A stretch of DNA of 64,000 nucleotides from an uncultured Clostridia bacterium (GTDB taxonomy: Bacteria; Bacillota; Clostridia; Christensenellales; Borkfalkiaceae). The notes beneath the pieces are model-generated. The model worked only from the letters and a program-made list of their open reading frames with translations. It made no database searches and was not told the origin of the DNA. Of the stretch, positions 26,794-37,102 are shown piece after piece; position 1 is the stretch's first letter; each line of letters opens with the position of its first letter. Both the position numbers and the translations under genes were made by a program. The stretch is taken from positions 1-64,000 of the forward strand of contig CANRIK010000006.1 of the NCBI GenBank assembly GCA_947630705.1, given 5' to 3'.

Positions 26794-27795
26794 ATGAACG
26801 AAAGCATACGTAAAATTTCGGCGGGAAGCGCGGACAAACTCCAAAGAGTGCTCGGCACTTTCGACGAAAATCTCAATTTGATAATGAGCGAACTTGGCGT
26901 CAGCGTCAGAGTGGACGGAGTGAACGTCATAGTCAGCGGCGTGGAGGATAGGGTCGTTCAGGCGACTTCCGTCTTTGAAAACCTACTCATTCTCTGCGAA
27001 AACGGCGAAAGCGTGGATAAGGGGCGAGTTTCGTACTGCATAGAGCTTGCCAAAGAGGGCAAGGCCTCCGACATAACAAAGCTCTCCACGGGCGTAGTGG
27101 CTATAACTTCGCGCGGCAAGCCGATAAAGTGTAAGACGGTGGGGCAGAAGAGATATGCGGACGCCATAAAACAGCACTCCGTGGTATTCGGCATAGGTCC
27201 GGCCGGAACGGGCAAGACCTATCTTGCCGTCTGTCTCGCTGTTCAGACGATGAAGCAAAAGCAGGTAGACAAAATAATTCTGACCCGACCGGCAGTGGAG
27301 GCCGGCGAAAAGCTGGGATTTCTTCCGGGCGATCTGCAAACCAAAGTGGACCCCTATCTCCGCCCGTTGTACGACGCGTTGCAGGAGATGCTGGGGCTTG
27401 AAACTTATACAAAACTTATGGAGCGCGGCTCGATAGAGATTGCACCGCTCGCCTACATGCGCGGAAGAACGCTCTCCAACGCCTTTATTATTCTCGACGA
27501 AGCCCAGAACACCACGCGCGAGCAGATGAAAATGTTTTTAACGAGGCTCGGCGACGGCAGTAAAATGGTTATAACCGGCGACGTCACGCAGATAGATTTG
27601 CCGGACGGCAAGAAGAGCGGTCTGGAACACGCCGCTCATGTGCTGGACGGCGTGGAGGGCATTTCCGTAATACGTTTAAACGATAAGGACGTCGTTCGCA
27701 ACCCCTTGGTCATGAGAATTGTGAGGGCTTACGAGGCGGACGGCAAGAGGAGGGAAAAACTTGAAGAGCAAGCTGACAAAGAAAGAGATATTTAA
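26794..27795 (+). CDS. phoH: PhoH family ATPase
   Basis: VVFGIGPAGTGKTYLAVCLAV...LTRPAVEAGEKLGFLPGDLQTKVDPYLRPLYDAL. Confidence 0.95.
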   Translation: MNESIRKISAGSADKLQRVLGTFDENLNLIMSELGVSVRVDGVNVIVSGVEDRVVQATSVFENLLILCENGESVDKGRVSYCIELAKEGKASDITKLSTGVVAITSRGKPIKCKTVGQKRYADAIKQHSVVFGIGPAGTGKTYLAVCLAVQTMKQKQVDKIILTRPAVEAGEKLGFLPGDLQTKVDPYLRPLYDALQEMLGLETYTKLMERGSIEIAPLAYMRGRTLSNAFIILDEAQNTTREQMKMFLTRLGDGSKMVITGDVTQIDLPDGKKSGLEHAAHVLDGVEGISVIRLNDKDVVRNPLVMRIVRAYEADGKRREKLEEQADKERDI

Positions 27796-29218
27796 GAGCG
27801 TGTTGAGCTTTTTCTTCGGCATGGTCATATTCGGAGCGGTGCTGTTTGCGACCCTTACTTTCACCCAGAAAGGCAATATTTTCGCCTATATAGGTCAGAA
27901 CGTCAGCAATATAGTCACCGTGGCCGTAACAATAGCCGCCATGTCCGCGATAACTTTCACCTATTTCTGGTTCGAGAACAAGTCCGTCTTGTCAAAGTGT
28001 TCGCGCATATTCGAAATCTTCATTTTATTCAGTATTTCAGCGGTAATTTCCGCGGCGGTCGGCATATACGTTCATCCGGTCGCTCGCCCGGGAAGTTTCG
28101 TCGCAATGATGCTTATAATGCTTTTCAGACGTCGCGACGCAATATTTTTGAATACCATTTACGCGATAATGATGCTGGTAATCGACAGATACGCCAACAG
28201 CGCTCTTTTAGACATGGTATATGTCAGCTATGCCGGATTTTTATCGACGTTCTGTTCGGGCATAGTTGCGATTTTCCTCTTCAAAAACATTAAGACGAGA
28301 ATAGGCAGCGTTCTCGCGGCGTTCACCCTGCTTTTGCCGGTGCTCATAATAAATGCCGCGATACTTCTGCCGAATACGACAGAGCTCACTTATTTCTACA
28401 TTCTTACTGACTACCTTCTTTACAGCGTGCTCGATTGTCTCTTCTCCGTGCTTCTGTTCTTCCTGCTCCTTCCGATATTCGAAGTGATATTCAAGCACCT
28501 TACGCCCTTCCGTCTGCGCGAGCTCACCAGCGAAAACGCCAAAATCATAAAATTGCTCAAAACCAACGCGCTCGGCACGTACAATCACTCGGTGGTAGTG
28601 GCACAGCTTGCGGAGTCATGCGCCGCGGCGATAGGCGAGGACCCCGAGCTGGCGAGGGCGGCCGGATATTATCACGACGTCGGCAAGATCAAAAATCCCG
28701 AAATGTTCTCCGAAAATCAGGGCGATATCAACATACATCAACAGCTCACCCCCGAACTTTCGGTGGATATAATTCGTTCGCACACCCGCGACGGAGCAAA
28801 ACTTATCAAGAAGAACCATCTGCCCGATTTCCTCGCCGACGTTGCGGTAGAGCATCACGGCACTCTCCCCATAAAATATTTCTATGCGAAGGCCCTTAAA
28901 ATGAGCGACGGCGAACTCCGCATGGGCAGTTATTCCTATAACGGTCCCACGCCCACCACGAAGATAGCGGCGATAATAATGATAGCCGACGCTTCCGAGG
29001 CGGCCACGCGTTCGCTCTCCGACCGCTCTCCCGAGAACGTCGAGGCGCTCGTTAAGAGCCTGATAGAGGAGAGAATGAACCTCGACCAGTTTGCCGACTG
29101 CGACATAACCATGCGCGAACTCTCCATAATCGCCATGACCGTCGTGACGCAGCTCACGGGAGTATATCATTCGAGGGTTCAATATCCGAAGCTCACGGTA
29201 TCCAACAAAAAGAGATGA
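27761..29218 (+). CDS. pgpH: 7TM-HD domain phosphodiesterase (PgpH/YqfF-like), lacking the N-terminal extracellular domain
   Basis: Multi-TM then NHSVVVAQLAESCAAAIGEDPELARAAGYYHDVGKIKNPEMFSENQ; TTG start after AGGAGGG. Confidence 0.85.
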   Translation: MKSKLTKKEIFKSVLSFFFGMVIFGAVLFATLTFTQKGNIFAYIGQNVSNIVTVAVTIAAMSAITFTYFWFENKSVLSKCSRIFEIFILFSISAVISAAVGIYVHPVARPGSFVAMMLIMLFRRRDAIFLNTIYAIMMLVIDRYANSALLDMVYVSYAGFLSTFCSGIVAIFLFKNIKTRIGSVLAAFTLLLPVLIINAAILLPNTTELTYFYILTDYLLYSVLDCLFSVLLFFLLLPIFEVIFKHLTPFRLRELTSENAKIIKLLKTNALGTYNHSVVVAQLAESCAAAIGEDPELARAAGYYHDVGKIKNPEMFSENQGDINIHQQLTPELSVDIIRSHTRDGAKLIKKNHLPDFLADVAVEHHGTLPIKYFYAKALKMSDGELRMGSYSYNGPTPTTKIAAIIMIADASEAATRSLSDRSPENVEALVKSLIEERMNLDQFADCDITMRELSIIAMTVVTQLTGVYHSRVQYPKLTVSNKKR

Positions 29219-29282
29219 TTTTACGGCTCTGAACATCGCTTGAAGCCCAAGTATTTCGGGCTTTTGAAGCGCGAGGTGCAAA

Positions 29283-29750
29283 GTGTTGAAAATAGAATGT
29301 GAAGAACTTGATTTTGCCGCGCTTGCCGCGGCGTTCGACGGCGAATACAGCGCCGATTGCGACCTCTCCTGTGAGGTCGTAATTGTTGATGAAAATGAAA
29401 TCCGTCGGCTCAATTCGGAGATAAGAAAAATCGATAAAGTCACAGACGTGTTGAGTTTTCCGTCGCTCGAAGGTATTCGCGGAGTTCGTTTGGAGCATAA
29501 GGATTACCTCGACGAAATAGACGAAAACGGGGCTCTCTTTATAGGAAGTATAGCCGTTTGCGAAGCCCGTGCGAGAGAGCAGGCGAGCGAGTACGGACAT
29601 TCCTATGCGCGCGAGCTCAACTATCTCGTCACGCACGGCGTTTTCCACCTTTTGGGATACGACCATATGACGGACGAGGATAAGCGCGAAATGCGCCTTC
29701 GCGAAGAGCGCGTGCTCCAAAAGATAAATCTTTCGAGGGACGGACAATGA
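29283..29750 (+). CDS. ybeY: rRNA maturation RNase YbeY
   Basis: VTDVLSFP..., NYLVTHGVFHLLGYDHMTDEDK; GTG start. Confidence 0.93.
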   Translation: MLKIECEELDFAALAAAFDGEYSADCDLSCEVVIVDENEIRRLNSEIRKIDKVTDVLSFPSLEGIRGVRLEHKDYLDEIDENGALFIGSIAVCEARAREQASEYGHSYARELNYLVTHGVFHLLGYDHMTDEDKREMRLREERVLQKINLSRDGQ

Positions 29751-30625
29751 GAAGCGGAATAATAGCCGTCATAGGCAGAGCCAACGCCGGGAAATCCACC
29801 CTCGTAAACGTGCTCGTGGGCGAAAAGGTGGCGATAGTTTCGCCAAAGCCCCAGACCACGCGCAACTCGATAATGGGCGTGCTAACAAAGCCCGATTATC
29901 AGCTCGTGTTCGTCGATACTCCGGGCATCTATAAAAGTTCGAACAAGCTCTCCGACATAATGATGAAGACGGCCGAGGACGCCGCAAAAGACGTCGATTT
30001 CATACTCTTCGTCCACGACGGACACGGCGGACTGTCCGACAGGGATATCTCCATAATGAAAAAATACGTCGGGGGCGGTATTCCCTCGGCGATAGCCTAT
30101 ACGAAAATAGACATAATGCCCAAGGACCGCATAGCTCCCGACATTCAAAAGCTCTGCGAAAACGGCGTTGACGTCGATGTCTTTCCCGTCTCCGCAAGGA
30201 AGGGCACAAACATGGCGAATCTCGAAAAATTTCTCGCACAAAGCATGCCGGAGGGCGATAAAATAATAGCCGACGACATTGTGTCCGACCGCAGCGAGAA
30301 GTTCATGATTGCCGAGATTATGCGCGAGAAGATACTTCTCAAATTCGACGACGAGGTGCCCCACGGCATAGCCGTGATAGTCAACAGATTCGAGCGCGGC
30401 GAAAACGGAGTGTACGATATAAATCTCGATATCGTATGCGACAAGCCCAACCATAAATCCATTCTCATAGGCAGGGGCGGAGCGGCAATAAAAGAGGTTT
30501 CTTCCTTTGCGCGAAAGAGCATGGAAAGTTTCCTCGGCGCAAAGGTCTTTCTCACCACCTACGTGCGCGTGGAGGAGGGTTGGAGAGACAAAATGGGTCT
30601 TATTAAAGACATGGTGATTTTGTAG
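29747..30625 (+). CDS. era: GTPase Era
   Basis: GRANAGKSTLVNVLVGEKVAIVSPKPQTTRNSIMGV...DTPGI...YTKID; KH domain KSILIGRGGAAIKEVS. Confidence 0.96.
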   Translation: MRSGIIAVIGRANAGKSTLVNVLVGEKVAIVSPKPQTTRNSIMGVLTKPDYQLVFVDTPGIYKSSNKLSDIMMKTAEDAAKDVDFILFVHDGHGGLSDRDISIMKKYVGGGIPSAIAYTKIDIMPKDRIAPDIQKLCENGVDVDVFPVSARKGTNMANLEKFLAQSMPEGDKIIADDIVSDRSEKFMIAEIMREKILLKFDDEVPHGIAVIVNRFERGENGVYDINLDIVCDKPNHKSILIGRGGAAIKEVSSFARKSMESFLGAKVFLTTYVRVEEGWRDKMGLIKDMVIL

Positions 30626-30763
30626 AGCGCCGCTTCGCCGAACATGGATTTTGTTTTTTCGTGACTGTCAGAGAGGCGCTTTTTGCATAACGGGGTTCGG
30701 AATCGAAGTCCTGTAAACATAAATCTTCGTTTTATACGCATACTTTTACAGAAGGGGGTGCGT

Positions 30764-30868
30764 ATGAAAAAGGACAGGGACGCGGCTGAACTCGCTTGGA
30801 AAATGTTCGAAAAGACGGGCAGTGTCAGCTACTATATGCTCTACAAAAAACTCAACGGCGAAAATTGA
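30764..30868 (+). CDS. YqzL-like small protein (34 aa)
   Basis: MKKDRDAAELAWKMFEKTGSVSYYMLYKKLNGEN after GGGGGTG, between era and recO. Confidence 0.7.
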   Translation: MKKDRDAAELAWKMFEKTGSVSYYMLYKKLNGEN

Positions 30869-30894
30869 GTTTTTCGGCTGTATAAAGGTACTTA

Positions 30895-31644
30895 ATGGAA
30901 CAAAAGGTAAACGCCCTTATGCTTCGGGCGGCAGATTACAAAGAGAACGATAAAATTCTTACTCTCCTTACCGCCGAGCTCGGTAAAATCACCGTCGGCA
31001 TAAGGGGAGTTAAAAAGGCTGGGGCAAAGCTCAAATTTGCCGTACAGCCTTTTTGTTTTGCCGAATACATGCTCGTGAAGCGCGGCGATAAATACACGGT
31101 GACGGGCTGTTCCGAGACGGAGAGTTTCTACGATTTGCGCACAGATATAATGAAATTTTACGCGGCGAGCGCGGCGGCGGAGGCCGCTCTTGCGCTAACG
31201 TACGAGGGGGACGAGTGCCGAGAGATTTTCCGCGCTCTGATAGACGCCTACACCGAAATGTGCTCCGGTAACGAATGTTCGGCTCTCATTCGCTTCCTCG
31301 TCTGCGCCCTCGGCGGATCGGGATATGCCCTTTCGGCGGAGCACTGCCCGCGTTGCGGCAAAGATTTGCTCTTGTCCGATAGCCTCCGATTCGACATGCC
31401 CTCGGGCGCGTTTTCGTGCTCTTCGTGCGGCGACGGTTTGGGCGCGAGCCGCGTCACGTTGAACGTCATAAGGAGAGCGCAGGGCAAATCGTTCCGACCT
31501 GACCTTATAACCGCCGACGGCATGAAGCGGGCTCTTCGGCTGTTGCGCGAATATTTTTCATACAAGACCGACGGCAGGCTGAACGCTCTCGAAGAGTACA
31601 TACGCCTTTTTTCCGCCTCGACCGATGGGCAGACGGCTCAATAA
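30895..31644 (+). CDS. recO: DNA repair protein RecO
   Basis: RAADYKENDKILTLLTAELGKITVGIRGVKKAGAKL; CPRCGKD...CSSCG zinc motif. Confidence 0.9.
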   Translation: MEQKVNALMLRAADYKENDKILTLLTAELGKITVGIRGVKKAGAKLKFAVQPFCFAEYMLVKRGDKYTVTGCSETESFYDLRTDIMKFYAASAAAEAALALTYEGDECREIFRALIDAYTEMCSGNECSALIRFLVCALGGSGYALSAEHCPRCGKDLLLSDSLRFDMPSGAFSCSSCGDGLGASRVTLNVIRRAQGKSFRPDLITADGMKRALRLLREYFSYKTDGRLNALEEYIRLFSASTDGQTAQ

Positions 31645-31741
31645 TTTTTGCGTAAAGCGCTTTAAACGCTTGCCAATTTCCTACGTTTATATTACAATAA
31701 TATAGTTGATAAAAAAGTATTTTCTATGGAGGAATTTTTCA

Positions 31742-34387
31742 ATGGCAAAAAAGTATTGCTACCTTTTTACCGAAGGTAATGCAAACATGCGCGAGCTTTT
31801 GGGCGGCAAGGGCGCGAACCTCGCCGAGATGACCAATATCGGGCTTCCCGTACCGCAGGGCTTTACCATAAGCACCGAGGCTTGCACACAGTACTATGAG
31901 GACGGACGCAAAATCAACGAGGGTATTCAGAAAGAGATCCTCGAATATATCGATAAAATGGAAAAAATCACCGGCAAGAAGTTCGGCGACAAAGAGAATC
32001 CCCTTCTCGTGTCCGTACGTTCCGGCGCGCGCGCTTCCATGCCCGGCATGATGGATACGATTCTCAACCTCGGCTTGAACGAAGAGGTCGTTGAAGTCCT
32101 CGCCGCAAAATCCGGCAATCCCCGTTGGGCTTACGACTGCTATCGCAGATTCATTCAGATGTTCTCCGACGTCGTTATGGAAGTCGGCAAGAAATACTTC
32201 GAAAAACTCATAGACGAAATGAAGGCGAAGAAGGGCGTCACCCAAGACGTCGAGCTCGACGCGGACGACCTCAAAGCTCTTGCCAATCAGTTCAAGGCGG
32301 AATACAAAAAACAGCTCGGAACGGATTTCCCTTCCGATCCCAAGGTACAGCTCTTCGAGGCCATAAAAGCTGTGTTCCGTTCGTGGGACAACCCCAGAGC
32401 CAACGTTTACAGAATGGACCACGACATTCCTTACAGCTGGGGCACTGCCGTGAACGTTCAGATGATGGCGTTCGGCAACATGGGCGACAACTGCGGCACG
32501 GGCGTTGCGTTCACTCGTAATCCGGCGACGGGCGAAAAGGGACTCATGGGCGAATTTCTGACCAATGCGCAGGGCGAGGACGTTGTCGCCGGCGTAAGAA
32601 CTCCCATGCCCATAGAGCAGATGAAGAAGGTATTCCCCGACGTATACAACCAGTTTCAGGAAGTCTGCAAAATACTCGAAAATCATTACCGCGACATGCA
32701 GGATATGGAGTTCACCGTAGAGAACGAGAAACTTTACATGCTGCAAACGCGTAACGGCAAGCGCACCGCCGCCGCCGCAATAAAGATTGCCTGCGACCTC
32801 ATCGATGAAGGCATGATCACCGAAAAGGAAGCGCTCATGCAGATAGACGCCAAGTCTCTCGACATGTTGCTTCATCCCCAATTCGACCCCAAGGCCCTTA
32901 AAAACGCAGACAAAAACAACGTTGTCGGCAAGGGCATAGCCGCCTCTCCCGGCGCGGCCGCCGGAACCATAGTGTTCACTGCGGAGGACGCCGTAAAAGA
33001 GGGCAAGAAAGGCAAGAAAGTAGTTCTCGTACGCCTTGAAACCTCCCCCGAAGATATCGAGGGCATGAAGTACTCGCAGGGTATTCTCACCGTTCGCGGC
33101 GGTCAGACTTCGCACGCCGCCGTCGTAGCTCGCGGAATGGGCACCTGCTGCGTATCCGGTTGCGGCGACATTAAGATGGACGAAGAAAACAAGAAATTCA
33201 CCCTCGCCGGCAAGGTATTCAAAGAGGGAGACGGAATCTCACTCGACGGTTCCACCGGAAATATTTACGACTGCGTTATTCCCACCGTGCCGGCAGATCC
33301 CAACTCCGGCTATTTCGGCAGAATAATGTCGCTCGCCGACAAGTACAAGGCCCTTAAAGTAAGAACCAACGCCGATACTCCCACCGATGCAAGACAGGCA
33401 ATGGCGTTCGGCGCGCAGGGCATAGGCCTTTGCCGTACGGAACATATGTTCTTCGATCCGGCGAGAATAGGCGCATTCCGCGAAATGATTTGCGCGGATA
33501 CGGTAGAAGAGAGAGAAGCCGCTCTCGCGAAGATCGAGCCTATGCAGCAGGCCGACTTCGAAGGCCTCATGGAGGCTCTCGAAGGCCAGCCCGTCACTAT
33601 CCGTTTCCTCGATCCCCCTCTTCATGAGTTTGTTCCCACCGCAGAGGAGGACATAGAGGCTCTTGCAAAGGCGCAGAAGAAGAGCGTAGCTCAAATCAAG
33701 CAGATAATCTCCGACTTGCACGAATTCAACCCTATGATGGGTCACAGAGGCTGCCGTCTTACGGTAACATATCCCGAAATTGCCGTTATGCAGACGAACG
33801 CCGTCATAAAGGCCGCAATCAACGTGCAGAAGAAACATAAGAATTGGAAGGTCGTTCCCGAAATCATGATTCCTCTTACGGGCGAAGTCAAGGAAATGGC
33901 TTTCGTAAAGAAAATAGTCGTCAAGACCGCCGACGAAATAATAAAGGCGTCCGGAGTAGACCTTCACTACGAAGTCGGAACCATGATAGAAATTCCCCGT
34001 GCGGCGCTCACCGCCGACGAAATCGCCAAGGAAGCGGAGTTCTTCTGCTTCGGCACAAACGATCTGACCCAGATGACCTTCGGTTTCTCGCGTGACGACG
34101 CCGGCAAGTTCCTGCCCTCTTACTACGCCAACAAGATTTACGAGAGCGATCCCTTCGCGCGCCTCGACACGACGGGCGTAGGCAAGCTCATGGACATGGC
34201 TGTAACTCTCGGCAAGTCCGTAAGGCCGGAGCTCCACGTAGGTATCTGCGGCGAACACGGCGGCGATCCTTCGTCGATAGAGTTCTGCCACAACATAGGA
34301 TTGAATTACGTATCCTGCTCGCCCTATCGCGTGCCCATCGCGCGTCTTGCCGCGGCGCAGGCCAACATAAAGAATCCGAGAAAGTAA
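31742..34387 (+). CDS. ppdK: Pyruvate, phosphate dikinase
   Basis: LLGGKGANLAEMTNIGLPVPQGFTIST; GGQTSHAAVVARGMGTCCV; GLCRTEHMFF; CGEHGGDPSSIEFC. Confidence 0.97.
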   Translation: MAKKYCYLFTEGNANMRELLGGKGANLAEMTNIGLPVPQGFTISTEACTQYYEDGRKINEGIQKEILEYIDKMEKITGKKFGDKENPLLVSVRSGARASMPGMMDTILNLGLNEEVVEVLAAKSGNPRWAYDCYRRFIQMFSDVVMEVGKKYFEKLIDEMKAKKGVTQDVELDADDLKALANQFKAEYKKQLGTDFPSDPKVQLFEAIKAVFRSWDNPRANVYRMDHDIPYSWGTAVNVQMMAFGNMGDNCGTGVAFTRNPATGEKGLMGEFLTNAQGEDVVAGVRTPMPIEQMKKVFPDVYNQFQEVCKILENHYRDMQDMEFTVENEKLYMLQTRNGKRTAAAAIKIACDLIDEGMITEKEALMQIDAKSLDMLLHPQFDPKALKNADKNNVVGKGIAASPGAAAGTIVFTAEDAVKEGKKGKKVVLVRLETSPEDIEGMKYSQGILTVRGGQTSHAAVVARGMGTCCVSGCGDIKMDEENKKFTLAGKVFKEGDGISLDGSTGNIYDCVIPTVPADPNSGYFGRIMSLADKYKALKVRTNADTPTDARQAMAFGAQGIGLCRTEHMFFDPARIGAFREMICADTVEEREAALAKIEPMQQADFEGLMEALEGQPVTIRFLDPPLHEFVPTAEEDIEALAKAQKKSVAQIKQIISDLHEFNPMMGHRGCRLTVTYPEIAVMQTNAVIKAAINVQKKHKNWKVVPEIMIPLTGEVKEMAFVKKIVVKTADEIIKASGVDLHYEVGTMIEIPRAALTADEIAKEAEFFCFGTNDLTQMTFGFSRDDAGKFLPSYYANKIYESDPFARLDTTGVGKLMDMAVTLGKSVRPELHVGICGEHGGDPSSIEFCHNIGLNYVSCSPYRVPIARLAAAQANIKNPRK

Positions 34388-34401
34388 AAAGTACTATTTT
34401 T

Positions 34402-34430
34402 GCGGCGACGCGTGGAAAACGCGTCGCCGC
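34402..34430 (+). terminator. ppdK terminator
   Basis: GCGGCGACGCG-TGGAAAA-CGCGTCGCCGC then CGATTTTTTT. Confidence 0.8.
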
Positions 34431-34703
34431 CGATTTTTTTCAAAGAAAAAGCAGACGACATATAACTGCGCAAGTATGCAAGTCTGAAAAAAACGCGTTA
34501 AAATTTTTGCCGACGGGTTTTTGTCGCTCGCACCGCGCAATTATTCCAAAACGCTTGATTTCTGCGCCGATATATGCTAAATTAATTATGTATAGATTTG
34601 AATGCATGCTTTCAAACGCTTATTTTAATTTCGGCATTGCCGTATAGAGCAAGCCGCCGATGTATAAGATATATATTAACCGCAATTTTTACGGAGGAAA
34701 CAT

Positions 34704-35978
34704 ATGGAAGAAGAAAAGGAAGGAAAAACATTCGGTGATATCGTAAGAACGATATTCACGTTCAAATGGTTGGTGATAGGGCTTGCGCTCTTCATAACCG
34801 TAGCCGGAACGCTCGTAATTTATTTCGGGCTGAACAGCATGAACGCGTCTTACGTCCGCTCGTTTTCAGTGGTTATGCCGGGCAACGGCACAACTTATCC
34901 CGACAATACTCCTTTCAGCTACCGCAATATTCTGTCTCTTGAAAATATGGAGAGGGTCAAGAATGAAAACGAAGAACTCGAATATCTCGATCTGAACGAG
35001 CTTGTGGACGGCGCAATGTCGATAGAGCGCGAAGAAAACGAAAATGCCGGCGCAGAAAGAGACGATATTGTATATGTCGTGAAAGTAAAGACAACCTTTT
35101 TCCACAGCATTAAGGACGCACAGACGTTTATAGACGGTCTTTCGCAGATGCCGGTGAATTATGTGATGGAATTGGCCGCAAACAAAGACGTTTATCTCCG
35201 TAATTACGATAACGTAAAGCTGCTTGAAGATAAAGTCGATATACTTGTGAACCAGCATAAATATCTTATCGACGAAATAGCGAAAATCGACAGCACCTCC
35301 GGCAATTCTCCCAGCCGTACAAATCTCATTACGAAGCTCGACACTTTCGGCAAGGAGCTTACGGCTTTGCAGGAAAAGATGCGCAGAGAGCACTACGTTC
35401 TCGATAGCGACTACACGAAGAGCGTGTACGACAATATGATAACCAATCTGACCAACGAGAAGAAACAGCTCGAAGAGGCGCTTAAACTCGCCTACGGCAT
35501 GTTCGAGGACGCCGACAATCCCTCGGCAAATATCCAGCCCACCGAATCTATGGTACAGCTCTCCAAGGATATCGCCGAATTGAGCGCCGAAATCGAAGTC
35601 TATAACAGCTATTATTCGGATATCGGAAGCCGCGTGTCAATCATGAAGGAAGCCGATGAAAATTTCAAAGCGGATTTGAGCGAATTGCACGACAACCTCT
35701 CGGCGATAGTGGCGGAATGTCAGAAAACGATAGCCGACTACTATAATCTCACGACTTTTGTCAATTACACGGGTAAAATCGATTACGACGGCAGAATAAA
35801 TCTCTTGCTCTCCGTTCTGATAAGTTTGGTTATAGGTCTGGTAGTTGCCGCGATCGTGGGCTACATTGTCGGGGCTGTATCAAACGGCAAAAAGGCTGCG
35901 GCGCAGACCTCGGCGCCCGACGAAAGCTCTGCCGAAGAGCCCGTAAACGAGCATTTGGAAGAATCCGAAAACAAATAA
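34704..35978 (+). CDS. Wzz-like coiled-coil membrane protein (TM at both ends)
   Basis: TM near residue 25 and near residue 375 flanking a long helical extracytoplasmic domain; acidic C-terminal tail. Confidence 0.6.
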   Translation: MEEEKEGKTFGDIVRTIFTFKWLVIGLALFITVAGTLVIYFGLNSMNASYVRSFSVVMPGNGTTYPDNTPFSYRNILSLENMERVKNENEELEYLDLNELVDGAMSIEREENENAGAERDDIVYVVKVKTTFFHSIKDAQTFIDGLSQMPVNYVMELAANKDVYLRNYDNVKLLEDKVDILVNQHKYLIDEIAKIDSTSGNSPSRTNLITKLDTFGKELTALQEKMRREHYVLDSDYTKSVYDNMITNLTNEKKQLEEALKLAYGMFEDADNPSANIQPTESMVQLSKDIAELSAEIEVYNSYYSDIGSRVSIMKEADENFKADLSELHDNLSAIVAECQKTIADYYNLTTFVNYTGKIDYDGRINLLLSVLISLVIGLVVAAIVGYIVGAVSNGKKAAAQTSAPDESSAEEPVNEHLEESENK

Positions 35979-36128
35979 CGCTTCTTAAAACTTAAACTTT
36001 GCTCCGCCTCTCCGCAAAAGCGGAGGGGCATATTTATTTGACAACGGCTGTCCGATTATAATATAATTGCAGTAATATACAAAAAGCGGCGGTAACTTTA
36101 AAGGGTTTTAACGGCATATATTTTAGGT

Positions 36129-37100
36129 ATGCAAAAAACTTTGGCCGTTGTAAATTTAAAAAAATTGAAGCAAAACGCGCTGTTCGTGCGGAAAATTTTA
36201 GGCGACAGAACATTCTATGCGGTGGTAAAGGCCAACGCATACGGACACGGCGGCGCACGGGTGGCTCTGGCCATAGAAAATATAGTCGACGGCTTCTGCG
36301 TCGCCATAACGGACGAGGGCGCGGCTCTGCGCATTTCGGGCATTACAAAGCCGATACTTGTCTTGACGCCTCCCCTCGGCGACGATGATATTGCGCGCGC
36401 GAAGTTCTATAACCTCACGGTGACGGTAAACTCCGTCGCCGCAGCAAAAGCGGCGCGCGGTCTCGACTTTCACATAAAGGTGAATACGGGCATGAACCGC
36501 CTCGGCTGTTCTCCCGACGAACTTTTATCCGTCCTCGGCGCGGCCGACCCCAACGGGATAAGAGGCGTATATTCACATCTGTATCTTCCGTCCGACCGCC
36601 GCGCGAGCGAGGAACAGCTCAAACTCTTCGAAGTTGCTCAAAAGGCTGTAAAAAGAGTCAATCCCGAGGCGACGGCGCATATAGCGGCGAGCGGAGGGAT
36701 ACTCTCGGGCGAAAAGTTTTTAAAAGACGGCGCCAGATGCGGAATACTTCTCTACGGCTACTCGCCCGAAGGCTTCTCTGCGCCTGTGGAGCCGATATTG
36801 ACGGTCTATGCCCGACGTACGCAGGTTACCGAATTCATAGGCGGCGGAGCCGGTTACGCTCTCGCCCCGAAAAAGTATGAAACTCTCTCCGCATATCGGT
36901 TGGGCTATGCCGACGGCTTTTTCCGTACGTGTCCGCTCGGTGTGGGCAATCTGTGCATGGATTCCTTTGTCCGCGAGGGCGGAGATGAGCTTGTCCGAGT
37001 GTTTTCCGACGCCGACGATTACGCTTTAAAGTGCAAAACGATAAGCTATGAAGCGCTCTGCTCGGTTACGCGGAGAGCCGAAATGGTCTACGAGGAGTGA
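36129..37100 (+). CDS. alr: Alanine racemase
   Basis: FYAVVKANAYGHGGARVA; HIKVNTGMNRLG; YRLGYADGFFRTCP..GNLCMD. Confidence 0.9.
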   Translation: MQKTLAVVNLKKLKQNALFVRKILGDRTFYAVVKANAYGHGGARVALAIENIVDGFCVAITDEGAALRISGITKPILVLTPPLGDDDIARAKFYNLTVTVNSVAAAKAARGLDFHIKVNTGMNRLGCSPDELLSVLGAADPNGIRGVYSHLYLPSDRRASEEQLKLFEVAQKAVKRVNPEATAHIAASGGILSGEKFLKDGARCGILLYGYSPEGFSAPVEPILTVYARRTQVTEFIGGGAGYALAPKKYETLSAYRLGYADGFFRTCPLGVGNLCMDSFVREGGDELVRVFSDADDYALKCKTISYEALCSVTRRAEMVYEE

Positions 37101-37102
37101 AA

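Noticed and set aside
31739-33115. 458-aa minus-strand ORF inside ppdK
   Set aside because: Antisense shadow ORF; the plus strand encodes an unambiguous PpdK across the same region and the translated product has no recognisable motif.
33239-34291. 350-aa minus-strand ORF
   Set aside because: Antisense to ppdK with no motif support.
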